A stretch of DNA of 64,000 nt from Isochrysis galbana (Eukaryota; Haptophyta; Isochrysidales; Isochrysidaceae). How positions within the stretch are numbered: the stretch's first letter is position 1; every line of letters begins with the position of its first letter. The position numbers and the translations under genes were made by a program. The notes beneath the pieces are model-generated. The model was not told the DNA's origin. It saw only the letters and a list, made by a program, of their open reading frames with translations, and made no database searches. This document shows, piece after piece, positions 41,739-51,887 of this stretch. The stretch covers positions 2,310,055-2,374,054 of the forward strand of contig CM030943.1 in assembly GCA_018136815.1 (NCBI GenBank), written 5' to 3'.

Positions 41739-42488
41739 GACATACTTGACGGTACGTCTACACGTCCGACGCCTTACCAGAAAACTCTGACCGCCGGCGG
41801 AGGAGGACGGACAAGAAAAGGGACGGGACCAAGACCTTAGGCCGTCACCCTTTCGCAGTGACTAAACCGCGGGCCGAGCGGCGCTCTTCTCTTCTCTAAA
41901 GGGTATGAGAGTCCGAGCAGTTGGCCGCCCTCTTCTTCCGTCCCGCGTACACACTGCGGATCGATCGCTGAAGAAAACTCATCCCGTTTCTCACATAATC
42001 TCTCTTGGCGCCCAGCCGCGTCTCTTCCCCCCGACTTTTTGGCTGTTTCAGTAGAAACAGATGTTGAGAGGAGGGAGGGGGGAGAGAGAGAGACAGGAGA
42101 AGAGGGGCGAGAGAGAGAGAGCGCTCGGTGCGCGCCGCCCTTCTCACGAGAAGAAACGACGGGGAGGGAAAGGGAAAACGGTGAGGGCGTCAGCCCGCGC
42201 CCGCGGGAGAAGCTCTCTTCCTCTCTCATTTTTCTCTCCTTTCGATCCGCTCCCCACCTCCCTCTCCCTCCTCCTCCCCTCTGGACGGCGGCCGTCCGCG
42301 CGCGCCTCCGCCCACGAGACGGGCGAGGCCTTCGATCCGGCGCGCGTGGCGGGGCGCTCGGCACGTGACCCAACTTGCAGAGTGGCACGCACAAGGCGAA
42401 CCAGAGGGAGAAGAGACTGCACGAGCGGGAACCTGGGCGCTGCCTGTGTGCACGAGGCCCTGCGCTCGCGGTGAGTGCGTGGCTCTCG
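41739..42488. promoter_or_regulatory. 5' flank of BCKDHA with GA and CT tracts
   Basis: No gene was recognised. GA-rich sequence at 42061-42125 and CT-rich sequence at 42208-42282 precede the mitochondrial E1-alpha gene. An in-frame ATG exists at 42375, but the presequence argues for 42489 as start. Confidence 0.4.
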
Positions 42489-43886
42489 ATGCGTGGCTCG
42501 CAGCTCGCGCTTTCAGTGGCGCGTGCTGGCGGGCTTCGCCGCCTCTCTGCGGCGGCGGCGGCGGCGGCAGGGGCATCTGAGCCGAGCTGCGCAGGCCCGT
42601 CTCAGGCCTCGCTCTTTGTGGGTGCGCCACGCTCGGCGTACACGCCGATGCTCGGGTTCTGGGACCCAGAGGCAGCCGAGCTGCCTCCCTCTCCGATGCC
42701 GTGCTTCCGGCTGATTGACGACGCGGGCGCGCTCGTTCCGGGTGCCGAGGCTGCGTTACCAATGCTGGAGCAGCCCACGTGCCGTGCTATGATGGCAGCG
42801 ATGATCCGCGTGTCGGAGTTCGACAAGGTGTTCAACGAGGCGCAGAGGCAGGGGCGCATCTCGTTCTACCTGACGTCGCGTGGCGAGGAGGCGTGCTCCA
42901 TAGGCTCGGCGGCGGCGCTTGCGCCGACCGATTGGCTGCTGCCACAGTACCGCGAGCTGGGCGCGGCTCTCTGGCGCGGCATGACGTTTGACGACATCGC
43001 TAACCAGGCGACGGCTAACGCGTTGGACCCTGCGCGCGGGCGGCAGCTGCCGCTGCACTTTGGCTCGTTGGAGAAGCGCATTGTCTACGTGAAGAGCACG
43101 CTCGGCACACAACTTCCGCACGCGGCAGGCATCGGCTACGCCATGAAACGATCAGGCGGCAAGCAAGTGGCGCTCACCTACTTTGGCGAGGGCTGTGCTT
43201 CGGAGGGCGACGTGCCGTCGGCCTTCAACATTGCCGCCGTGCACGGCTGCCCCACCATCTTCTTCTGCCGCAACAATGGTTACGCCATCTCCACCAACGC
43301 CAAGGAACAGTACGTCTCGGACGGCGTCGCACCGCGCGGGCACGCGTATGGCATGCCTGCAATTCGCGTGGACGGCAACGACATCCTCGCCGTGTACGCC
43401 GCCACGGCAGCTGCGCGCGCCATCGCGCTGGGCCAGCCGCCTCAGGGAGCTCTCCGGCGCGACGGCGCGGCCGACCGGAACCCACCTGAGCGCGCGCGAC
43501 CTGTCATCATCGAGGCGATGACATACCGCGTGGGCGCGCACTCCACATCGGACGACGACTCCAAGTACCGTACGCAAGAGTCGCCTGACGCTGGGTGGGA
43601 CTCGGAGCGCTCCTACTGGGAAGCGCGTTCGCCCATTGTCCGCTTCGGCCGTTACCTGCACGCCAAGGGCTGGTTCTTAGTGAGCGATGAAGAAGAATTA
43701 CGCCGCAAAAGCCGGCGCGAGGCGATCGACGCGCTCAACCGTGCCGAGGCCGTCGGTCGTCCATCCGCTGAGCACCTATTTACCGATGTGTGGGACGACC
43801 TGCCTCCCGCCCTCTGCCGCCAACGTGACGCGCTCAAGGAGCACCTTGCGCGCTACGGCGAGGCGTACGCAGGCTTTCCCCACTGA
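42489..43886 (+). CDS. BCKDHA: Branched-chain 2-oxoacid dehydrogenase E1 alpha
   Basis: 465 aa in one exon. It is the thiamine-diphosphate subunit of the mitochondrial complex that oxidatively decarboxylates the keto acids of Leu, Ile and Val. The N-terminus (MRGSQLALSVARAGGLRRLS) is a typical mitochondrial presequence, which is why 42489 is preferred over 42375. Visible signatures are QGRISFYLTSRGEEACSIGS, LPQYRELGAALWRG, the ThDP motif from GEG (233-235) to NN (262-263), and the regulatory loop YRVGAHSTSDDDSKYR (around 348-363), whose serines are kinase targets in animals. Length matches the family (about 445 aa in mammals). The partner E1 beta is not in this window. The assignment over pyruvate dehydrogenase rests on the HSTSDDDSKYR loop and overall pattern. 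Confidence 0.95.
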   Translation: MRGSQLALSVARAGGLRRLSAAAAAAAGASEPSCAGPSQASLFVGAPRSAYTPMLGFWDPEAAELPPSPMPCFRLIDDAGALVPGAEAALPMLEQPTCRAMMAAMIRVSEFDKVFNEAQRQGRISFYLTSRGEEACSIGSAAALAPTDWLLPQYRELGAALWRGMTFDDIANQATANALDPARGRQLPLHFGSLEKRIVYVKSTLGTQLPHAAGIGYAMKRSGGKQVALTYFGEGCASEGDVPSAFNIAAVHGCPTIFFCRNNGYAISTNAKEQYVSDGVAPRGHAYGMPAIRVDGNDILAVYAATAAARAIALGQPPQGALRRDGAADRNPPERARPVIIEAMTYRVGAHSTSDDDSKYRTQESPDAGWDSERSYWEARSPIVRFGRYLHAKGWFLVSDEEELRRKSRREAIDALNRAEAVGRPSAEHLFTDVWDDLPPALCRQRDALKEHLARYGEAYAGFPH

Positions 43887-44620
43887 TGTCCGCCCCATCA
43901 CAGACGAACTCGTGGTCGGCGCGCCCGCCGCATTTCAGGGTCCGAGTCTGGCTGCCACACGCGACCCCCTGGCTGAGGACCACCAGTCCCCTCATGGCCA
44001 CGATGGCGGGCGGGCACCGTATGCGTATCAGCCACCGCGAGGAGGAAGCCCTCTTGCCGTGCCTAGGGTGCTTGGGCGACTCGTTCATTATTGATAGTGG
44101 CACCACGGCCCGCGTCATCCTTTTTCCACGGCAGATGTGCGAACGTGCACCTGCTCCGGTAGCCCCTGGGACCGCGGGAGCAGTGCGCGATCTCGCCTTG
44201 GTCTCATCGTAGGTGTGATGCTCGTAGAGCGCCCTGAGTCTTGGTTTAGGAAAGACTTGTGCTGGATCTAATGAGTCGGCGATGCGTGGCATATGGAGCA
44301 CATCTCAATGGAGCGGATCATGAATTCATGGTAGTTGATGAGCATGTGTGTAGGACTTCGATTGTTGTTGGTGGTGGAGGTGTGGATGGAGCTGTGGATC
44401 TTTATCAGCCAAGGTATGAACACATGGGGAGTGGGGAGGGACAAGAAGGGCTGGGCAGACATCAGGCACTTGCCGCGGGCGTAGACTGGGAGTGGGGAAG
44501 GCCTGGGTGGGACGCCTGGCGGCTCGGCACACTTTGGTCATAGCACGCGGGAGGTTCGCAGTGCTGGGGGTCACGGACGTCGGTCATTGGAACGGAGAGG
44601 GAAGCGGGAAAAGATTAGGG
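43887..44620. other. Intergenic DNA, no gene recognised
   Basis: Frames to 155 aa exist on both strands but overlap and show no domain. Confidence 0.4.
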
Positions 44621-44960
44621 GTTGGCGGAAATATCCATTTTTTGGGACCCAAATATCCATTTTTTATATCTTCAAAATATCCACAACCCCCACCCAAATG
44701 TCCACCCAAATATCCACCTTGTACCTTGTATATGAATAATATTATCTATTATACAAGTATGTCTCACCGTCTCACCCCTCACCCCACCCCCTATCGTGTG
44801 ATTGCATGTCCTTTCACCTTTCACCCACATCCTACACCCTATATTATGTTGTTTCGTTATTTCATTCACATGCCATATACATCACACATCTCACATCCAT
44901 CACGGGGGGCGGATTGTTGCTTGTTGCGATTGTATCGCAACATCACTGACGCCTGCACTT
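44621..44960. repeat. AT-rich block with AAATATCCA repeats
   Basis: Between 44627 and 44725 the motif aatatccat/aatatccac occurs five times (with a related aatgtccac), at irregular spacing. The block as a whole is much poorer in GC than its surroundings. It contains no gene and may be a repeat-element terminus or a spacer. Confidence 0.5.
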
Positions 44961-45161
44961 GATCTGCAAGAGATGCATCCCGATTGTCACCAAACATGCA
45001 CTGGAGCAATGAACGCAATGAAAACACTAGAGGTGGGGGAGAGTGGGTTGAAAAAAAAACTCTTGTTGATCCGGAGGCCCACATTTTTTTATCGTCGGAC
45101 CGGGGGAAGATTTCCCCCCGTCTCTCTCCCCGCTCTAATCCGAATCCGAGGCAGAGCGATG

Positions 45162-45617
45162 GCGACCGACCCGCCTGACAGGCCGACCTTCGCCGCGCTC
45201 CAACGAGAGCACGGCGGTGGTCAGCCCCCCCTTGTCGATGGTGTTCGGACTAAATGGTCCGGGTACACCGGTCGGAGGTCTCACCGGCGTTTCATGCCAC
45301 CGCACTCGGCCGATTTCTGCTTCACCTGCCCACGCAGCATGGCCGCCAGCCCCACACCACGCCACTTCCAGCCCCAACCTGAGGAGGATGACACCGGCTT
45401 GCCTACGCGCTCCTACGCGCAGAACCCCATCCAGTATATTGGTACGCTGCCTCCCAACCCCGCAGACTACCCAACCGCGCGCTCGGGAATCGTGGCGAGC
45501 ATTGGAATACAACCCTCTTGGCGCGCTGCGCTGCTTCCGCAGGACTTCCTGTGCCATCTACCGAACGGTCGCCAAGTGCATCGCGTTCGCGAACTCGTTG
45601 GCACCGGGGCAGCGTAA
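45162..45617 (+). CDS. Hypothetical ORF, low confidence
   Basis: A frame starting MATDPPDRPTFAALQREHGG and ending HLPNGRQVHRVRELVGTGAA, about 150 aa. It is Pro/Arg-rich in the first half, with a more ordinary composition in the last 60 residues (YIGTLPPNPADYPTARSGIV). I recognise no domain. It runs straight into the 205-bp tandem repeat, so it may be part of a repeat unit or element; a host gene is possible but not supported by splice sites or targeting. Confidence 0.2.
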   Translation, partial: ATDPPDRPTFAALQREHGGGQPPLVDGVRTKWSGYTGRRSHRRFMPPHSADFCFTCPRSMAASPTPRHFQPQPEEDDTGLPTRSYAQNPIQYIGTLPPNPADYPTARSGIVASIGIQPSWRAALLPQDFLCHLPNGRQVHRVRELVGTGAA

Positions 45618-45643
45618 GAGCATCCTCAGCAAGAACTCTCACC

Positions 45644-46192
45644 AAGCGCGCCCGCTGGCGTTCGAAAGGTGGGCACTCCGGCCCATTCGGCCGGGTAAAG
45701 TTAGCGTAGTTGATGGCGCCACACACGGTCAACCACAGCGCGATGCGCGCGGGCGGCGGCGGCGATTGGCGTGGCTGCTAGGGCGGCATCTTTGGATATG
45801 ATGCCTGGTGGGGCATGCTATCCCAGTGGATGGCCGAGAAAGCGCCGGGAGCGCGCCCGGTCGCGTGTGAAAGTTGGGCACTCCGGCCCATTCGGCCGGG
45901 TGACGTAAGCGTAGTTGACGGCGCCACAAACGGTCAACCACAGCGCGATGCGCGCGGGCGGGGGCGGCGATTGGCGTGGCTGCTAGGGCGGCACTTTTGG
46001 ATATGGTGCCTGGTGGGGCATTCTATCCCAGTGGATGGCCGAGAAAGCGCCGGCAGCGCGCCCGCTCGCGTGTGAAAGTTGGGCACTCCGGCCCGTACGG
46101 CCGGAGACGTAAGCGTAGTTGACGGCGCCACACACGGCCGACTACGGCGCGATGCGCGCGGGCGGCGGCGGCGATTGGCGTGGGTGACAACG
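45644..46192 (+). repeat. 205-bp tandem repeat, about 2.7 copies
   Basis: The anchor gggcactccggccc occurs at 45671, 45876 and 46081, spaced exactly 205 bases. Each unit contains gcgtagttga.ggcgcca, gcgatgcgcgcgggcgg, ggcgattggcgtgg and, in the first two, ggatat.{1}.tgcctggtggggca and cagtggatggccgagaaagc. Copies differ at few positions. The third ends about 110 bases in. No coding role was recognised. Confidence 0.9.
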
Positions 46193-46409
46193 CCGGTTTT
46201 TGCCGGGAAGGCTTCCGCGAGTGGCAAATAACTCATTATGCTTTGAGAATGGTGTCTTGAGCCTCTAGGAGGACTCAATGAGGGCAATGAGATGAACACA
46301 GAAACCAAATCTTAGCTCCCCATTCCTAGATTGAACCGTGTCTTCATAGTTCACAACGTCGTCCTACATTGTAGGACTCGTCCTATAAAGCTGGGTACCT
46401 TTATCCGTT
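46193..46409. other. Intergenic DNA, no gene recognised
   Basis: Short AT-richer stretch between the tandem repeat and the next dispersed repeat. Confidence 0.3.
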
Positions 46410-46680
46410 CATGCCCTAGCCCCGCTGAGACTTGCCCCACGATCAAGCGCGAGCTTGATTCCACAGCCTCTCGCCTCTCGCTCGATGTCGCTCTCGCCGC
46501 CGCCCTCGCCCTCGCCCAAGCCCGCCAGCCCGCCTGCCCGCCTTCCTCTGCTGACGAGCTTCAGCCCGTCAGCATCTCCGAAGTCGTCTCCCTCGCCGCG
46601 CCTGCCGCCGGCCTCGCTCCTGCCTCATTGCCCTCAGGCCCTATGGGCCATTCCAATTCGTCAACAGGGTTGGGAAGAGG
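46410..46680 (+). mobile_element. Composite of two dispersed repeats
   Basis: 46410-46466 matches 15806-15862, and 46594-46663 matches 25830-25911. Between them a Ser/Pro-rich frame (MSLSPPPSPSPKPASPP) resembles the MSAPSSRSPSPKP openings at 4732 and 16659. It is therefore another truncated copy of the same element family. Confidence 0.5.
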
Positions 46681-47068
46681 GAGGCGTCAGCGCGTGCTCC
46701 ATCGCTCGCACATTGTAACAATATTTTTTTTCGGGGCAGGAGTGGAGAGAGGGGGTGCTCGTGCCCCTCCATGATTGAACCAAGTTTAATCTTAGTTGTG
46801 CGATGTGGATGTGAAAATTAAGAAGAATTTTTAGCTGCATAGATTGCCAAAAAAACCGGCCGGCCCAAATTTTCGTTTCGCGTTCGATGGAAGATCCGCC
46901 TATCCCAAGGGTTTGGGGCCGACCCTATTGGCCGCAGCGCCCGTGGAGCGCGTAGGGGCTCATTGTCACTTGGCAGCGGCATGACGGTGGTTGCGCGAAA
47001 TTTCCCCGAAGCTCGGCATCAGCACAGGTATACGCGCTTCTCGAAGGTCTTCTTCACTGCATCATGCA
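46681..47068. other. 3' flank of the phosphatase gene, no gene recognised
   Basis: Mixed sequence with a poly-T/G patch near 46721-46736 and no recognisable gene. Confidence 0.35.
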
Positions 47069-48622
47069 TCAATCACCGGTGTGTTGTCCTCCGTTGCAAA
47101 CCTTTGGTACACTATGCGAATCATCGTAAGCTCCTGGGTTAGTACACAACTTGATCGGTCCAATAGTCGCATGACCTATGGACCCACTCATACTGTGAGA
47201 TGTATCGATAGGACGATTCATAGGTCCTACAGATTGGGCTCCATTTCCGATGCTACGAGGGGGAGGGCCTGGTGGGCTAATGACAGGCCCGATTGGACTT
47301 GTGGATCCCCGAGGCGGGGAGTCAGCAGTTCTACTCTTCGGAGCGGGGTTCATAGGGCTGACAACTGGCCTTGCTGGGTCTATGGTAGGTAAAGCCGGGC
47401 CGATAGCCGGTCCTGCAAAGACTGGCCCGGAAACTGGGCCGATTGTTGGCCCAACGACTGAGTTAGCAAAGAGACCACAAAATTTCCCCTCAGCTCCATC
47501 GGATGCGTTGCCAAACTCACCCTCAGCTTGCGGCCCATCGACAAGGTTGCGTGAGGGTCCAGTTGCTTGGCGTTTGGGCATGGCCCCCTCCGGAGCACTA
47601 GACCCCAATCCCCGCTTTGCTGTTTCGCTCTTGACCTTGCTCGCTTCTTGAGGGGCTCTCGCGCACGCTTGAGCCCTCGTCGCAGCTTCAAGCACTGCAT
47701 CCGCCTCAATGTCGCTCACAGTTTTGGCCGGCGTCATCTGGTGCAACTGACTGACAAAATTATCGCGTGGAGCTGCCCCAGGTCGTGTGTGGCGGATCAG
47801 CGCTAGCGCCTGAGTTTAGTGACAGCAAACGAGATGTGAGTACCCGTGCTTGGGCGTCAAATCGGCATGCTCATGATATGATCACACAATAAGGGAGATG
47901 TGCATCTGGCCACCTGCTCAGTCGACAGTCCGTGCGTCTGAATCAGGTAGGCGGCGGCGAGTGCTACTGATCGCGAACGTCCCTCGTTGCAGTGGATTAA
48001 GGCGCACCCATCGGCTCGCACACGCGCCTACACCAGATGATGCGAAAGTGATACGCCGAGGAAGGGTCTTGCGCGCAGGACTCGTGGCAGGAATATCGCG
48101 CACCCTCTCGAGAAAGGCGACCGCCGCTGGCACATGCTTGTGCAAGCTCTGAGTTGCTGAGTCGAAGAGCGGGATGCGTTCGTACTCCAGCAGGCCGTGC
48201 TCCTGCACCTCAGACAGGGTGGAGCGATCATGGTCTGGCACCGGCAGAAAAGCGCCCGCCCGCGCTCAAATCTCCTCGCTCCTCTCCTTTTTACCAAGTC
48301 TCATGTCCCACTTCCCCACTCTCCCACTTCCCTGTGCACGCACACATCCTGCCTTCCCCCTCAAGCTCTATCTATGCCGTGCCTCCCAGCCGCCCTTGCC
48401 TGCCAAGGTTGGGCCACCAGCGTCGGTGGTCCAGTTGGCCGGGCACAGCGCATGCGGAGGACCGCCGGGCGTGCCCACCTTCTCGAAAAAGTTGGCCACC
48501 CCGCCCATTGTGCGCGGCGGAGTCGCATTCAGTACATACCGCACGCGAGAGATAGACAGAGCTCGCCGGTCGCGCGCAAACGGCTTGTCGCCCACATAGA
48601 GCCACGGCAGCAGCTGCGACAT
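47069..48622 (-). CDS. Atypical dual-specificity protein phosphatase
   Basis: Minus exons 48622-48479, 48202-48104, 48027-47914 and 47809-47069, all GT-AG and in frame, 365 aa. It opens MSQLLPWLYVGDKPFARD, then VRYVLNATPP, matching the start of DSP domains. It reaches the general-acid Asp near D62 (YERIPLFDSATQSLHKHVPA) and the catalytic loop IHCNEGRSRS (Cys94, Arg100), which fits HCxxGxSRS. Exon 4 first completes the domain (ALIRHTRPGAAPRDNFVSQL), then turns into a 190-residue Pro/Gly-rich tail with repeated IGP/VGP triplets. Substrate is unknown: phosphotyrosine/threonine or a phosphoinositide are both possible in this family. No kinase-binding motif or membrane segment is seen. The last exon's tail is low complexity but remains open to the stop. 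Confidence 0.82.
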
Positions 48623-48800
48623 GCGGAGATGCACAGGGAGGGAGGGGGAGGAAAGGGAGGGAGATAGGGAGGCAGAGACTGGAGAGAGATAGCCGGCCGG
48701 GAGCAGAGAGGGAGAAGGGGAGGGGGAAAGAGGGGTAGGAGAGGCGCGCCCGCACTTCCCCTGCCCGCCCGCCGGCCTTTCACATTCACGCCGGGCCCCC
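48623..48800. promoter_or_regulatory. Purine-rich 5' flank of the phosphatase gene
   Basis: Plus strand GA-rich from 48630 to 48740, i.e. CT-rich in the sense of the phosphatase gene, and directly upstream of its ATG. Confidence 0.4.
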
Positions 48801-49330
48801 TCACTCCATCGGAGGGTGATGGGGGCGAGGACGGAGGCGCGGCGACGGATTCGGAGGGGTCCGGTGGGGCGGTGGCTGCTGCCTCGGCGTGCGTGGGGGC
48901 GGATGGTTCGGCGTGGAGAGGAGGCAGAGCGGGCAGCGGGCCCGACTCTGTGGATTTGGGGCTGTACAACTGTACAACCCTTGTGGCGGGTCCGGCGCGG
49001 GACGCGCGGACTCGGATTCTTCCCCTGACGGACTGGAGGTTACGGGAGGAACGGAAGAGACCAAAAGGGACGGAAGGGAGACGGCGGAAGGCACGGCGGA
49101 GTTGGGAATGGCGGGTGAAGCGGGCACATCCTCCAAGGCGGGAGAATGAATGGCGGGCAGAGGAGAGGGCAAGCGAGACGACGGAGCGGACATGAGCGAC
49201 TGAGCGCGAGCGAGCGAGGGTGCGAGTGTGTGTGTTGTGGGTGTTGTAAGATTGCTTGTTACAACAGGGGCGGGAAGCGAGAGCGAGAACGAGGAAGCGA
49301 CGAGCGAGGGAGCGACAAACGTGGGCGACA
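48801..49330 (-). mobile_element. Mobile-element 5' region and ORF start, copy 3
   Basis: On the minus strand an ATG at 49193 opens MSAPSSRLPSPLP and continues as a Ser/Pro-rich frame (SSPSGEESESARPAPDPPQG) to a stop at about 48801. Its leader holds ctcgttctcgctctcgcttcc. Both resemble the copies at 4732 and 16659, but more diverged. No enzyme domain follows. Confidence 0.45.
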
Positions 49331-49833
49331 GAGGCCAATAGGGTACCAATCCGACCAGACCGACAACAACCACAAGACGCGCACACTCAACTTTCACCTA
49401 ACATCTCCCTACACTAACGTACCGTTCCCCACTTGGGCGGGGAAAACACAGAAGGAAGGAAACAAGGAAGAGAAAGCCGACAAGAGAGCGACGATGAGAC
49501 GGATGAGCCGACGGCGAACGGCGGTTACAGCGAACGAATATGTAGAAAGTAAGGAGGGTACCTACGTGCATGAAAACGAATGGCTAAGCGCTAAGCGAGA
49601 GGCGAGAGGGTAGGCTTCGCACTGGGGAAAAGTACTCAGCAACTAACACCTACGACGAGAGCGAGAGCAAGCGCGGGGGAACGACAGCAAGGAGGGACCA
49701 AGGGGAGAGCAAGGCCCAAGGTGCGAAGGAGCGAGACAGAGGCGAGACAGGCCACAAAGGGGCGCAACAGGCAAGGAGCGATGGAGCGATGGGCGCATTA
49801 CAAATGCAAAGAGTCCTACAAGTTACGAGTAAA
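49331..49833. other. Repeat-derived DNA, no gene recognised
   Basis: GA- and AC-rich patches and short frames only. Confidence 0.35.
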
Positions 49834-49849
49834 ACTCCATGGCGAACAA
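49834..49849 (+). repeat. 16-bp target-site duplication, left
   Basis: actccatggcgaacaa, identical to 51848-51863. The two flank the LINE copy described next. Confidence 0.85.
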
Positions 49850-51847
49850 AAAAAAAACCTTTTAATATTCTCACCACACGCGCGGCTCTGGAGCATAATA
49901 TCGTAGCCACGCCCCATTTCCCTTCTTTCCCCTCACTTCCCGCCTTGCGGCTACTCCCCTTGTGCACTACATAGGGGCCCGGGCTGTGGGGGGGGTTGGG
50001 TAAGGCGGGGGTGCACCGGCCCCTAGTGGTCTTTTCCCGCCTTCCTCCTGTGCCTCTAGGTGGCCCGTTTGTTTTTGTGGGTTGTCCGGAGTGTTACGCC
50101 TCTCGTGTGTGGCTCTCACTCACTGTCGCTGACGCTTCGGGGGTGTTTTCGGAGGAGGTGACGCCCTTGGACCTCAGGCTAGCTTATCTGTTAGGCCGAC
50201 TGCTTTTGCCACGAGGCCTAGGTTGTCGTTCATTGTCAGTTTACCTTTTTCGTTCTCTATAAAGACCGGGGTGCTGAGGCCTACTGGTGATTTTAGTTTA
50301 GGCTTTCTGCCTTGGGCCGCCGTGTGCGTGCGCATGTGGTGGTGCCTATCCTTCGGGGCAAGGCCCCTCACCAGGGTGGTAAACCTTATTAGTGTGGATT
50401 CTAGGACCGGTATATAGTGGTATGTGTATGACTCGAATTCTATCCTATAGAAGTCTCTTAATATGTATCTCCACGCTATCACGTAGAGGGTTTTTAAGCT
50501 ATCGGGTGTAGATTCCGCCGGGTATGCAAACAGTCTGTCCTTAGCTATTTTTCGGGGTATAGTTAGCGATTGCGTCTAGCGTGTCGAAGATCTTCCTTGT
50601 CGCTGGACACCACGCTAAGTGGCATGAGTCCTCTCGATAGCGGCCGCACATCCTGCATGTTTTCGTTGTCTCTGCTCCGAATCTGTTTTTGGTTCCTATT
50701 CTCCTGTGGGTGATGTGCTTGAAGTGTGAGTGTTTGTCGGTGTGCTTCAGTAGCGGCAGGGTATACAGTCTAGCTATGTGCATCCATTCTTCTTTAGTGA
50801 TGTCGAGTCGGCTTTCCCATGCCCTTCTGGCCGCCTGTGAGTCGTTGCGCCGCGTTGCTTTGAGTGTGACCTTGGCGATGTCGGAGACTGTGATCGCGTC
50901 GAGCGTAATTTTTCCTTTTCGAATCGCGTATTCGTCGGCTACCGGGTATTCCATGTGCTTGGGTCCTTTGTATCCGTTTTCCCACCGGGCCGGGGGGTGG
51001 TAGCGCTGGGCTTCATCCGTCGTTATCACGTTACCGGTGCCGGATATCTCTCCAAGATAGTCCGTGTCCGTTTGGATCCATATATTGTTGAATTTCTTTA
51101 TGTACTGATCGTCTTCCGAGACCCTTATTTCCTCTTGCGCTTCTCCTTCCACCTCTTGCGGGGCGGCTGTAGTCTTCCGAGGGTTTTCCTTTCTTGGCTC
51201 GGGCGGCGGGCGTTCCGCCGACGTGCTTAGTATATGCCGTGCGTGTTCGACTATCGTGTCCCACGAGTCTAGAAATTCCGATTTGCGGATAGTATGGTTT
51301 TTGTGTATGAATGTCTCCGGGAGGTGCTCGACATAGGCCGAGCATTCCTCCCTACTATAGGGCGTAGTGAAGGTGTCGTCCTTAAAAATGTTATGTACTA
51401 CGTTCGCGTGTAGGGTTTCCCACATTCGCGCCCACGGGGCGCGGATCGCTGGGGGAGGGAAGTGTGGGTTGTGCCATAGGGGTTGCGAGAGTGCGCCTTC
51501 TCTCGTCAGGCATACCGGTTGGATGTCTAGGTTTCTAAAATTTGTTATGGCTTCTTTCCAAAAGGTCGGGAGTGCCGGGTTGCCCCTCAGGCTGCCCGTT
51601 AGTGTTTTAATCGGGACTGTGGAGAGGACAGCGCCTCTTCCTAGCGTGGTGCGGCAGAACCATGCGTCAAGCGCGTGTTTCCAAATCGCTTTCCGTGCGT
51701 TAAGGTAGTTCAATATCCATTTCGCTTGAAGGGCTTTGATATGCGTGGGCCAGTGCAGGAGTCCCAACCCCATAGATCTCGTCGCGGCCCGAAAGAGAGG
51801 GGAGTCGCGGCGGCGCGCTCCATCGCAACCAAGTATAAACTTAGTTG
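49850..51847 (-). mobile_element. Internally deleted LINE, 1998 bp
   Basis: Minus orientation, bounded by a perfect 16-bp duplication. The first 65 bases (caactaagtttatacttgg, then ggagcgcgccgcc) match the 5' end of the LINE copy at 17582. They then join directly to the C-terminal part of an RT ORF, so most of ORF1 and the RT catalytic core are missing. The 3' end in element sense reads ttaaaaggtttttttttt, a T-run rather than poly-A. A similar 3' segment is present at 3790-3862. Confidence 0.72.
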
Positions 51848-51887
51848 ACTCCATGGCGAACAAGCGCGACCAAGCGCGAAGATGCAC
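50541..51887 (-). pseudogene. LINE RT ORF, C-terminal part
   Basis: The frame holds the post-RT region seen in LINE pol ORFs of algae: GLGLLHWPTHIKALQAKWIL, then WFCRTTLGRGAVLSTVP, then a C-terminal zinc cluster (CRMCGRYREDSCHLAWCPAT). No YxDD-type palm or endonuclease is present. The frame ends at 50541, but the next frame (50502 to 50174: LFAYPAESTPDSLKTLYVIA, then RRYILRD-like text to GLTDKLA) continues the same protein, so there is a one-base frameshift in the run of A at about 50545-50560. The 5' 40 residues of the ORF lie outside the element and are not part of it. Confidence 0.7.
51848..51863 (+). repeat. 16-bp target-site duplication, right
   Basis: actccatggcgaacaa, identical to 49834-49849. 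Confidence 0.85.
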
